NCBI GenBank assembly: GCA_900546845.1 | Contig: UREK01000037.1 | Location: 1-16,023, forward strand | Length of the DNA stretch: 16,023 nt | Source of the DNA: an uncultured Eubacteriales bacterium | GTDB lineage: Bacteria > Bacillota > Clostridia > Christensenellales > CAG-138 | Direction of reading: 5' to 3' | Part shown: one piece after another, positions 7,489-14,006 of the stretch | Layout: the number at the start of each line of letters is the position of its first letter | How positions within the stretch are numbered: position 1 is the first letter of the stretch | Position numbers and translations under genes: made by a program | The notes under the pieces: model-generated | Database searches by the model: none | What the model was told of the DNA's origin: nothing | What the model saw: only the letters and a program-made list of their open reading frames with translations

Positions 7489-7865
7489 TCCCGTTTTCCT
7501 CCCACGCGCGCTGCAATGCCGTCCACGATCTCGTCCCCATGGTCAGCCCACATACGCTTATCCCATTCCGCCCCGCGCATTGGCGCCTCGTTGTAAGTCA
7601 GCGGGATGTCGGTGTACTGTTTGGGCGCTTCACCCACCATCAGGAGGCCAACATACTGATAATGCGCGTACGGCGTATTGTAAAGCAGCCCGTCCGGCAA
7701 CTCCTGCACGGTGTTTTTCAGCGGGCCGCTTCGTAGCGGTACATATGCATCGCACATCCTGGCAACTGCATGCACGAGCTGCTTTTGCGCATCTCCATCA
7801 AGTCCTCGCAAGCGGATAATCTGCCGCGCGTCGAATTGTATTTCGGAATCATACGTCAGCTTCAT
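7485..7865 (-). CDS. Minor capsid protein 2-like / tail completion protein
   Basis: A 126-residue protein of the small head-tail joining set (HK97 gp10-like / minor capsid 2). Key parts are an N-terminal helix-rich DARQIIRLRGLDGDAQKQLVHAV segment, a DAYVPLRSGPLKNTV motif (about residues 39-53) and YNTPYAHYQYVG. The P-x-R-S-G-x-L and Y-A-x-Y-Q-Y motifs are typical of tail-completion proteins, which stop the tail tube at the head interface. It ends in EWDKRMWADHGDEIVDGIAARVGGK, a usual helix with basic tail. ATG 7865 forms an ATGA overlap with the upstream stop; the six-residue-longer reading from 7883 is rejected. It couples to the next gene by another ATGA. Confidence 0.82.
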   Translation of the reverse strand: MKLTYDSEIQFDARQIIRLRGLDGDAQKQLVHAVARMCDAYVPLRSGPLKNTVQELPDGLLYNTPYAHYQYVGLLMVGEAPKQYTDIPLTYNEAPMRGAEWDKRMWADHGDEIVDGIAARVGGKRE

Positions 7866-8212
7866 TCTCCGCTCACCGCCCAATGCTGGAACCTGCCGCG
7901 GCGGTTATCGGATACAGTCTGCACCACAAAGCCCGCGTACGCAGAAATATCTTCCATGCGCGAAACGGACGCTACTGCACCAAGCACAAGGGAATCCCCT
8001 CGTTTTGGAGTAACGCCCGCATTGTCTGCTGTGGCCGCAGGAATCCGCACCCTGTATTCATTCGCAGCTTTCCGGCCGTTCGCATCCTTTGTGATGCGCA
8101 TCGTGCCATACCAGCTCACACCGTCGAGAACGGTACAGGCATACCGCTCCGTATCCTGCTTCTCATCATATTCAAGGCGGATCAGCGTCACCGTTTGATT
8201 GCACATCAGCAT
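7862..8212 (-). CDS. Minor capsid protein 1 / head completion protein
   Basis: A 116-residue protein with the order and size of the minor capsid protein 1 family (Listeria A118-type), which helps close the head and join the tail. It starts with a beta strand (NQTVTLIRLEYDEKQDTERY), then W-YGTMRITKDANG, a YRVRIP strand, a PKRGDSLVLGAV turn and a C-terminal VQTVSDNRRGRFQHWAVSGE, which is characteristic of the family as I remember it. The start is taken at ATG 8212, four bases after the connector stop and preceded by a modest GGGTG; ATG 8206 is also possible and would drop two residues. Its stop overlaps the next gene as ATGA. Confidence 0.78.
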   Translation of the reverse strand: MLMCNQTVTLIRLEYDEKQDTERYACTVLDGVSWYGTMRITKDANGRKAANEYRVRIPAATADNAGVTPKRGDSLVLGAVASVSRMEDISAYAGFVVQTVSDNRRGRFQHWAVSGE

Positions 8213-8216
8213 CGCA

Positions 8217-8555
8217 TTACACCCAGCGGCACAGCCTGCCGCAGTCCCAAAGGTACAGCTCAATCAGCTCCCTTATGCGGCCATAGGTGTTTTTTCCGCT
8301 GGCCGCATACGTTTCTGAATAACCGTCGTTCGAGGCGCTGAGCACCTCGCCCCCGGCCTCTGCCTGTGCAAGCACATCCGCAACGGCGCACATACAGGTT
8401 CGCATGTTGTCCGTAATATCCGCCTTTGCAGGATGTCCGTGCAGCGCGCGGCTGATATACGCGGACGCCAGTTCGCTCAGGCGCAGGAACTCCGCTTCAG
8501 ATATCTTCGCTCCGCCGTAATCGACCACATAGTAGCTGTAATCCGCGTAAGCCAT
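8217..8555 (-). CDS. Head-tail connector protein (gp6/gp15-like adaptor)
   Basis: A 112-residue, mostly helical protein in the position of the adaptor that binds under the portal after packaging. It begins with a tyrosine-rich stretch (YADYSYYVVDYGG), then EAEFLRLSELASAYISRALHG, a cysteine-containing helix (MRTCMCAVADVLAQAE), a loop with S-DGYSETYA, and an end helix IRELIELYLWDCG. The order of a D/Y-rich N-terminus, ASAYI helix, E-S-DGYS loop and YL end is what I know from connectors in this class of phages. ATG 8555 follows GGAGGG, which itself overlaps the capsid stop TAA; the longer frame from 8627 lies inside the capsid gene and is not needed. Exact family assignment is moderate. Confidence 0.8.
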   Translation of the reverse strand: MAYADYSYYVVDYGGAKISEAEFLRLSELASAYISRALHGHPAKADITDNMRTCMCAVADVLAQAEAGGEVLSASNDGYSETYAASGKNTYGRIRELIELYLWDCGRLCRWV

Positions 8556-8568
8556 TGCCGCACCCTCC

Positions 8569-9672
8569 TTAGCCGAGATAGCGCACGGCAAGCTCCGGAT
8601 ACATGGTCTTGTAACCATACAGCACATCCATGGAGAGCATCTCCTTCTTGTACTGCATGTTATAGCCGCGCACGACGCGCATCGTCACGCCGTTGTAGGA
8701 GGTCACGTAGGCTTCCACGCCCGCGGGCACAGCGAGCGGCCGCGTCACGAACGCGAAGGCGTTCTCGTGGAACACAAGATTTGCCGTGTGGCTCGCAGCC
8801 ACAGTGAGTGCATCGTTATCCTTTACGGCAGCCGCAAGTGCAGGATAGATTGTAATGTCCTGATCCGCCGTAACAAGCTCGCCCGCCGCAGTCACAACAT
8901 ACTGATGCCCGCCAAGCGTGAACACATCGCCCACCGCAAAGGCTGCGGTCAGGCCGTCCACATGAATAGCAGCCGCGCCCTTTTCATAACCGCCGGCGTT
9001 ATCCACAAGCGGCGTGCCCGCCGCGCCTGTAGCGTGAACTTTGACCGCCTGGGACGTATAGTTATCGATGCCGTATACGCGGCCGATCTCGCCTTCGCGC
9101 AAAGCGCGGTTCGTGCCCGCCTTGTCACATTCCACGAGGCTGTCAAGCGCCACAAACTTCGCATCCGCCTCCGTATCCCATACGCCGCGGCGCAGTGGAA
9201 GCGGTGCCTTGTTGGCGTTGAGGATCTTGCGCGCCGTTGCAAAATCGGAAAGCGCGCCCGGGGCGGTGCCTGCGGTGCCGCCGAAATACGGCACGTCCGC
9301 ATAAAGGCCGAGGCCGTCCGCATTGATCTTCTCCGCGAGCGCGACGGCCGCAGGTTCCAGAAACAGGCGGTTCAGGTCATCCACGTTGGTGGCACGCTGG
9401 ATCGCGGTAAATTCGATGTCCACCGTCGCCAGATGGTCGAGCTTCACGGGGACGCTTTCCTCCTTTACGTCCTGCGCGGTCACGCCCGCCGTCTGGTCAA
9501 ACTCCTTTGCCTCATAAACAACAGGCTTGCGCACCTGAATCGTATCCCCCTGAAAGCCGAAGGCTTCGGAATAATCCCTGTGGATCAGGTTTGGAAACAC
9601 AAGGTTGTCGATCAGGCGCGGAAGCGCCTGCCGCGCAATGTTTTGGATCGTAAGAAAAGTGTTGTTGGGCAT
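8569..9672 (-). CDS. Major capsid protein (P22 coat-like, HK97 fold)
   Basis: This is the main shell protein. The 367 residues resemble the P22 coat protein family as found in Bacillota phages. They show an N-terminal helical arm (residues 1-30, TIQNIARQALPRLIDNLVFPNLI), then GDTIQVRKPVVY (43-54) and the E-loop region with VPVKLDHLATVDIEFT (about 74-89). An inserted beta domain rich in G, A, T and V occupies about 212-295, and the C-terminal VTSYNGVTMRVVRGYN...MDVLYGYK is typical of the HK97-fold axial domain. The gene follows the scaffold by 13 bases. The ATG at 9672 has AGGAGA upstream. The absence of an N-terminal pro-domain and of a neighbouring prohead protease agrees with a scaffold-driven, unprocessed P22-style coat. 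Confidence 0.92.
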   Translation of the reverse strand: MPNNTFLTIQNIARQALPRLIDNLVFPNLIHRDYSEAFGFQGDTIQVRKPVVYEAKEFDQTAGVTAQDVKEESVPVKLDHLATVDIEFTAIQRATNVDDLNRLFLEPAAVALAEKINADGLGLYADVPYFGGTAGTAPGALSDFATARKILNANKAPLPLRRGVWDTEADAKFVALDSLVECDKAGTNRALREGEIGRVYGIDNYTSQAVKVHATGAAGTPLVDNAGGYEKGAAAIHVDGLTAAFAVGDVFTLGGHQYVVTAAGELVTADQDITIYPALAAAVKDNDALTVAASHTANLVFHENAFAFVTRPLAVPAGVEAYVTSYNGVTMRVVRGYNMQYKKEMLSMDVLYGYKTMYPELAVRYLG

Positions 9673-9685
9673 TTGTTATCTCCTC

Positions 9686-10345
9686 TCATTTGGTCTTGTT
9701 GAAAATCGTCTTGTAATACTCCTCGTCGGACATCTTGGAATAGTCCGGCTCCGCTCCGCCCCCGTGCGCCCCGCCGCTTGCGACGCGGACAACGGGATCT
9801 CCGTCCGATGCGGCGGCCAGCGTTTCGAACAGGTACGGCTTTGCCGTTTTGAGCGCTTCGAGTGCTTCCTTCACGCCCGTCACGGCGCCTTTTTCATCCA
9901 CCTTCACGTTCGTGCGGTCGAGGAGCAGCAGCGCTGCATCCGCGTCGACCAGGCCCATCGCCGCGCCGGTGGTTCGCACATCGGCCGCGATGAGCAAGCC
10001 ATTCGCGCGGGCAAGCTGTTCGTCCACGAGCCGCTGCTGCTCCGGGGGAAGCTGTCTCGCACGCTTCTGCCGCTCCTGCTCCAAAAGCTGCGTCAGCTCC
10101 TCTTCCTGCATGCCATACTGCTCGGCCATGCTTTTCACTACACCGCCTTCCGCACGCTTCTGGCGGCTTTCGATCGCTGCCATGACAACGGACGCTATCG
10201 CTTCCGGCGAAGCGCTGGCAGAGCTGGACGGCGATGGCGTTGCGGGCGCGCCCGTCGCCGGTCCCGCAGGCGCAGGAGCGGGCGCAGGGGCCGGTTCCGC
10301 GAAAAGCTGAAGGTTCATATGGTTTGCGACGTCGTTTTTCCTCAT
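9686..10345 (-). CDS. Capsid scaffolding protein
   Basis: Scaffolds guide coat proteins into a correctly sized procapsid and then leave or are removed. This 219-residue protein has the usual make-up. It has an N-terminal NLQLFAEP motif (about residues 11-18) seen in many Bacillota phage scaffolds, and an alanine/proline repeat and serine-rich linker (about 17-50). A long charged helical middle rich in Q, E and R (about 50-130) follows, and the tail (DEEYYKTIFNKTK) has a basic end, like the coat-binding ends of known scaffolds. It lies immediately before the major capsid gene. ATG 10345 is chosen because GGGGAG lies 8 bases upstream; the internal ATG at 10318 has no such site, and the longer reading to 10453 runs through the repeats and hairpin. 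The assignment rests on context and composition more than on a firm domain match. Confidence 0.82.
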   Translation of the reverse strand: MRKNDVANHMNLQLFAEPAPAPAPAPAGPATGAPATPSPSSSASASPEAIASVVMAAIESRQKRAEGGVVKSMAEQYGMQEEELTQLLEQERQKRARQLPPEQQRLVDEQLARANGLLIAADVRTTGAAMGLVDADAALLLLDRTNVKVDEKGAVTGVKEALEALKTAKPYLFETLAAASDGDPVVRVASGGAHGGGAEPDYSKMSDEEYYKTIFNKTK

Positions 10346-10357
10346 TTCGAGTTCTCC

Positions 10358-10401
10358 CCGTTTTAGGCCCGTCGGCCATATTTCCGTTTTCCGCCCGTCG
10401 G
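10358..10401 (-). repeat. Pair of 18-base direct repeats in the scaffold gene leader
   Basis: On the minus strand CCGACGGGCGGAAAACGG (10401-10384) recurs as CCGACGGGCCTAAAACGG (10375-10358), 16 of 18 bases identical, separated by 8 bases, giving a 26-base period. The downstream copy ends within the scaffold ribosome binding site (GGGGAG, 10359-10354). Each copy contains a small GCC-GACG-GGC hairpin. This lies in the only sizeable gap between genes in the window (10346-10491). It could be an operator or a translational control element, or a chance tandem duplication; I see no convincing sigma-70 promoter beside it. Confidence 0.55.
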
Positions 10402-10444
10402 CTCCCTGCACAGTTTTGCGCGGTAAGCAGGTTTTGGGCATAAC

Positions 10445-10476
10445 AAAAAGCACGGTGCTTTTGCACAGTGCCTTTT
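10445..10476 (-). terminator. Terminator-like hairpin closing the MuF/partner cassette
   Basis: On the minus strand, AAAAGGCACTGTGC, loop AAAA, then GCACCGTGCTTTTT folds into a 14-position stem with one internal T/C mismatch and one G-U pair, ending in a run of five T. It lies 15 bases past the stop of the 71-residue gene and 99 bases before the scaffold start. The A-rich left arm makes it nearly symmetrical, so it could act in either direction. The lower stem is A-T pairs that compete with the U tract, so its strength is uncertain; it may be a partial, attenuating terminator, or an inverted-repeat binding site. Confidence 0.6.
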
Positions 10477-10491
10477 ATATCAAAAAATCAG

Positions 10492-10707
10492 TTATTGCAT
10501 GATGGTTGCGACAATCTCACGAAAGGGCTTCCCATCCACGGTCCAATGCTCCAGCAGTTCATGCACGGTGGAAAAATCAAACATGTTTCCATCGGAATCC
10601 CATGTGGAAAACCCGTTGGAAGGAGCGCAGACCGAATACTGCTTCCCACCGATCTCAAACGCAGGCTCGTTCATGCGAAGGAATAGAGCAATATCATTTT
10701 CGTTCAT
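10492..10707 (-). CDS. Small acidic protein, candidate immunity or partner protein of the MuF effector domain
   Basis: A 71-residue acidic, soluble protein with no signal or membrane segment. Visible features are an N-terminal helix (ENDIALFLRMN), a strand pair ending in YSVCAPSNGFSTWDSDG (WDSDG at 36-40), and a C-terminal helix containing LLEHW...DGKPFREIV. I chose ATG 10707 rather than the in-frame ATG at 10731 because GGAGGT (10720-10715) sits 7 bases before it. The gene overlaps the last 14 bases of the MuF gene, so the two are probably made together. It is followed by a terminator-like hairpin and so closes the cassette. I recall similar small proteins beside this type of MuF C-terminal domain, but cannot search. 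Small size, acidity, overlap and order are typical of immunity genes; it could instead be an unrelated head accessory protein. Confidence 0.72.
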   Translation of the reverse strand: MNENDIALFLRMNEPAFEIGGKQYSVCAPSNGFSTWDSDGNMFDFSTVHELLEHWTVDGKPFREIVATIMQ

Positions 10708-12244
10708 CTGCCGCACCTCCCAAAATATCATTATGCGCGATTCGTTCCTGCTCGTTCAGCTCGCGCGGCTCCCTGTTCATGAGCGTTCCATCCGCCCCCC
10801 AAATGTAGGTGTGCGCATGTTCGCCGTGTACGCCGTACGGATGTTTGTCCGGGCGGCTATGCGGTCCGGAATGAATCTGCGTTGCGATTCTCCCCGCCGC
10901 ATCATAAATCGTCCGGTCGATCTGAGCAGCTCCGCTACGGTACTCCGTCTTTGTTTCCAATACTGCAAACGGCCGGAATGCCTTTGGAATGGATGGCTTC
11001 GCACGATTTTTCCAATCGTCTGTAACAACGATTGTACCGTTTTTATTATACCGAATCCGGCTGTATTTATCAACGGATGTCCGTACCCGTGCCGCCGTTT
11101 CACGCCCGAAGCCGTGTACCGCTGTGCGTTCGCTTTGACGCTTCAATCCGGTTTGCGCGGCAAAGTCTTTTTCTGTGCTCTGCCATTTACGCAGCTTCGC
11201 CGCAGCCTCATGCGGATCCTGCCCGGCGGCCTCCATAGCCTTGAATTCCCGCTTATAGCGCCGAACCTGCCGCTCGATATAGCGCTGCCTCTGCGTGGCT
11301 TCATAGATGCTCAGCTTTTCGCCGTTGTAGGCTACCGTCTTTTCCGCCATCCGCCGAAGGCGCTCGTCCGTATAGGTGCGAGGGTCGCCCTCAAAAAAGG
11401 CGAACGCGGAGTGCCGGCAGTTCCATCCCCCAAGCCCTGCTCCCGTGCCGTATCCCGTCGCCGTGGCGAAGTGCGGGTATTTGGGATTCATGCCGGAACG
11501 GCTGTATACCTTACCCTGCCATCCCGCGTGATTTGCAACCCCTTCCCCTGTGCGCGCCCCCTCGTGGGCTGTGACCTCCACAAGATCGCAGCCCAATTCA
11601 TCCGCGCGGGTCATCTGCAGTTCAAGCGCCGTTTGGTTCACGCCCGTGATCACCGCACGGCGTACTGCAACCTCCAGCGTTTCTGTCCGTATGCGGCCGT
11701 TGCCTGCATAAGATATAGAGCGTATGCCCTGACCCGCAAGCGCGCGGACCGCATTGCGGATCGCCTCTGTATAGGAAAACGCACCGGATTGCGTTTGCAG
11801 CCACGCCTGATCGAGTGCGCGCTCAAACTGCTGTGCCGCAGTCCGCGCCGTGGTACGTGTGAGGTTTTCGAACAAGCCTTCCGTACGCTTAATGCCTGCG
11901 TGCAGGATGCGCTGCAGCTCGGGTGACGCACCGGCAGGCGGCGGGTTCAATCCGTGCCGCCTGTAAACGGCATCATCCGTCCGAAGCGCTTCGGCTCCGG
12001 CCTCGGTTACAAGCCGTTCGATCTCCGGCCTTGTCTGGCGCGTGAGCTGTGAAAGGATAGACATGATCTCCTCATAACAAAGCCCCATAGCCTGCAGCTT
12101 GCGTACCTGCCATGCGGCGGAAGGAATGAAAAAATCATACTGGCTGACCCGGCGCGCAATATCAATCAGAATTTTCAGCTCGGCCGAAGAGTACAACTGT
12201 ACAAGCGCATCCGGCGCCGCCGCGAGATAGTTCGGCGTAAGCAT
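10694..12244 (-). CDS. MuF-type minor head protein (phage minor capsid protein 2) with C-terminal effector-like domain
   Basis: Proteins of this family sit inside the procapsid near the portal, help head morphogenesis and can be ejected with the DNA. Residues 1-360 match phage minor capsid protein 2 (MuF / SPP1 gp7-like). The diagnostic part is about 226-286: AHEGART, then NHAGWQGKVYS, PHFATATGYGTGAGLGGWNCRH and the aromatic FAFF. A basic helix (about 315-360, RQRYIERQVRRYKREF) leads to an extension at about 385-516 that the capsid family does not need. The extension has a predicted beta-rich start and a histidine cluster (IHSGPH, KHPYGVHGEHAH at 467-478), then a REL...ER..NDIL helix. Similar C-terminal additions on MuF proteins are regarded as polymorphic toxins. 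DNA encoding the start of the extension is about 45% G+C, AT-richer than neighbouring head genes. The overlapping small gene downstream is a candidate partner. Family call firm; toxin role inferred. Confidence 0.88.
   Translation of the reverse strand: MLTPNYLAAAPDALVQLYSSAELKILIDIARRVSQYDFFIPSAAWQVRKLQAMGLCYEEIMSILSQLTRQTRPEIERLVTEAGAEALRTDDAVYRRHGLNPPPAGASPELQRILHAGIKRTEGLFENLTRTTARTAAQQFERALDQAWLQTQSGAFSYTEAIRNAVRALAGQGIRSISYAGNGRIRTETLEVAVRRAVITGVNQTALELQMTRADELGCDLVEVTAHEGARTGEGVANHAGWQGKVYSRSGMNPKYPHFATATGYGTGAGLGGWNCRHSAFAFFEGDPRTYTDERLRRMAEKTVAYNGEKLSIYEATQRQRYIERQVRRYKREFKAMEAAGQDPHEAAAKLRKWQSTEKDFAAQTGLKRQSERTAVHGFGRETAARVRTSVDKYSRIRYNKNGTIVVTDDWKNRAKPSIPKAFRPFAVLETKTEYRSGAAQIDRTIYDAAGRIATQIHSGPHSRPDKHPYGVHGEHAHTYIWGADGTLMNREPRELNEQERIAHNDILGGAADERK
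10715..10720 (-). promoter_or_regulatory. Ribosome binding site deciding the start of the small partner gene
   Basis: The minus strand reads GGAGGT seven bases before ATG 10707 and inside the end of the MuF coding sequence. No comparable site precedes the alternative ATG at 10731, so this site fixes a 71-residue product and an overlapping, coupled gene arrangement. Confidence 0.7.
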
Positions 12245-12537
12245 CAGGGCTCCTCGAACAAAGCAGGGTTATCCACAATAACGCCATGCAGAGCCGCCGC
12301 AATCCGATCGATCATTTCCTCGTCATGATTGGTATAGCCGCACTGATCAAAAAGCGCATGGATTAACTCGTGTAGGAAATCCCGCATCATTTTGGCATCT
12401 GCGGCTTTTGTCAGCCTGATTTTGCAATCGCAATAGTCTATTTCAGCGCAAAACCCGTTTGTGCCGGAGCGCAGAAATTCAACGGTTTCTACCGCATATG
12501 TAATGCCGCCAACTTTTACTTCATTCGGTATTTTCAT
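12244..12537 (-). CDS. Small HExxH metallopeptidase-like protein
   Basis: A 97-residue protein carrying a zinc-metallopeptidase motif, HELIH at residues 56-60, followed by acidic residues (HDEEMID, E73/E74) at the distance expected for the third zinc ligand of a gluzincin. It resembles the short ImmA/IrrE-like metallopeptidase homologues often seen in Bacillota phages, with an N-terminal GGITYAVE strand and an EIDY...KIRL hairpin before the zinc helix. I chose ATG 12537 because it overlaps the portal stop as ATGA; the longer upstream reading in this frame is arginine/glycine-rich and is a shadow of the portal gene. The stop overlaps the next gene as TGATG. Its substrate is unknown. A 60-base block inside it (12361-12420) is about 47% G+C, lower than typical head genes here. 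No signal peptide or membrane segment is visible. Confidence 0.8.
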   Translation of the reverse strand: MKIPNEVKVGGITYAVETVEFLRSGTNGFCAEIDYCDCKIRLTKAADAKMMRDFLHELIHALFDQCGYTNHDEEMIDRIAAALHGVIVDNPALFEEP

Positions 12538-14006
12538 TCCATGCCTCCGAATCCCATCAGGTCGTCGTCGTTCTCCCGCTCCGCGAGAACCGCCTTCGCG
12601 TCTGCCTCGGTTTCCCCATACCATTTCACGCGGTATTCCCAAGGCTGCATCAGCCCGTCGCGCACATCCTGCCGATCGCGCTCCCGCTCGGATTCCTTGT
12701 CGATGATATACCCGTCCTCAAAATTGACCGTGATCTTCGCATCCGGGTTCACAGGCGCGCCGCAGAACGTTTTTCCCGCCCAAAGGATCGCGCGTACCAG
12801 CTCCTGCAGGAAGCGCTGCACAGAAAGATAATGCTTTGCAGCGTTCTGAACAAGTTCCTGTTTATCGCCCGTGTACTGCGTTGCCGTGACGACTGTTGTA
12901 CCGTTGAATTGATAATGCTTTGTGCCAAGGCCGCATTTGAAGGAAAGGTAATCAAGCTGCGCCTGTACGCCGTCCTTGTTTTCGGCGACACGCAGCGCAG
13001 GGTTGTATTCCTGAATCAGCTTCTTCACGCCGTCCGCATCAAGGTCCCCATCCCCGGTTGCCACAAAGAGCTGCTGCGCAACATCATCCGGCGTGACAGG
13101 CCGCCCCGCTCTATCGTGCTGGAGCATGCTGTGATCCATGAATACCTTCTTGCCGCCTAGCTTGAAATCCCGGTTGAAATTGTTGTAGGCAAGATCCACG
13201 CCCTTGAGCTGATCGACGGCATTAGCCAGCACGGAAAGCCCAAGCCCCACAGGCCGCGTTTCCACGTTGTTGGAGATATGCGGGGACACAAGTGCAAACA
13301 TGGGGATGTCCGTCGGCAGAATGATTTCCGGGCTCATGCCTTCCGGCAACTCTACCGGGCGCAGCGCGCCTTCGTCCTCTTCATAGTAGCGGTTTTGAAT
13401 GCGGTAGCGCCCGCCATTGAGCACATGCGTTTCCACGTAGATATAGTGCTTTCCATGCTCCAAAACCTCGGAGACAAATGCAACATCCACCACCTTGCCG
13501 CGCCGCACAGTGATTGGAATGATGTGCAGCGCGTCCATATACTCAAGCGCAATGCGCGCACTGGCATCCGGGACGACGTCTCCGCGCTTTGTAACCGCCA
13601 TGTCCTGCACACGCAGCACGGCAGCACCCGTACCAGTTGCAAAACTACGCTCAATCAGCGCATTGCCGTTTGTCCAAAAATCGTTTGCGCCGAGCACGCC
13701 CTCCATGCCGTCCTCGCCCTGAAGGAAATCCGATGACGCTTTATCCTCCACCACGATTTCTGTTTTTTCGTTAAGCAGGATGCTTGCCCAATCCTCGCAA
13801 ACCTTCTTGCCCATACGCATGGAATAAAGCTCGCGCGTGATAAGCTTTCCGGTTTCCCCGTCTCCGCTCCATTCGCGGAATTCGTGGAAGGGCTTGAACT
13901 TGCCCGCCCACCAATCCCGCCATTCCGAGACATAAGCATAATAAGAGCCGTCTATGTTCGTGCCAAACTCCTTGTTCAGCATATCGATTACGGCGTTGAT
14001 GTTCAT
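12534..14006 (-). CDS. Portal protein (SPP1 gp6-like)
   Basis: The portal forms the dodecameric ring at the capsid vertex through which DNA enters and leaves; it binds the terminase during packaging and the connector afterwards. The 490-residue length matches the SPP1 gp6 portal family (about 500). Typical features are the tryptophan-rich N-terminal segment (SEWRDWWAGKF, about residues 26-36), a LYSMRMGKKVCEDWA helix near residue 61, a central NFNRDFKLGGKKVFMDHSML stretch around residues 278-297, and an acidic tail (EAD...ENDDDLMGFGG). The ATG at 14006 overlaps the terminase stop (ATGA), and its own stop overlaps the next gene the same way, so the three are translationally coupled. Position directly after the large terminase is canonical. 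No defects seen. Confidence 0.94.
   Translation of the reverse strand: MNINAVIDMLNKEFGTNIDGSYYAYVSEWRDWWAGKFKPFHEFREWSGDGETGKLITRELYSMRMGKKVCEDWASILLNEKTEIVVEDKASSDFLQGEDGMEGVLGANDFWTNGNALIERSFATGTGAAVLRVQDMAVTKRGDVVPDASARIALEYMDALHIIPITVRRGKVVDVAFVSEVLEHGKHYIYVETHVLNGGRYRIQNRYYEEDEGALRPVELPEGMSPEIILPTDIPMFALVSPHISNNVETRPVGLGLSVLANAVDQLKGVDLAYNNFNRDFKLGGKKVFMDHSMLQHDRAGRPVTPDDVAQQLFVATGDGDLDADGVKKLIQEYNPALRVAENKDGVQAQLDYLSFKCGLGTKHYQFNGTTVVTATQYTGDKQELVQNAAKHYLSVQRFLQELVRAILWAGKTFCGAPVNPDAKITVNFEDGYIIDKESERERDRQDVRDGLMQPWEYRVKWYGETEADAKAVLAERENDDDLMGFGGME

Noticed and set aside
10346..10453. 36-residue extension of the scaffold gene
   Set aside because: It would run through the terminator hairpin edge and both direct repeats, while a good ribosome binding site precedes ATG 10345.
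10460..10480. TATAAA-like -10 box on the minus strand before the hairpin
   Set aside because: No matching -35 element at 16-18 bases; transcription would begin within the hairpin. Likely just the AT-rich flank of the stem.
10499..11926. 475-residue open frame on the plus strand opposite the MuF gene
   Set aside because: The minus-strand MuF gene is unmistakable by its motifs; the plus frame is Cys/Arg-rich low-quality sequence without family signals. The same applies to plus frames at 8767-9702, 5034-5591 and 9605-10366.
12538..12642. 35-residue N-terminal extension of the HExxH gene
   Set aside because: The extension is Arg/Gly-rich and overlaps portal coding sequence in another frame; the ATG at 12537 makes a clean ATGA overlap and starts the family-like sequence.
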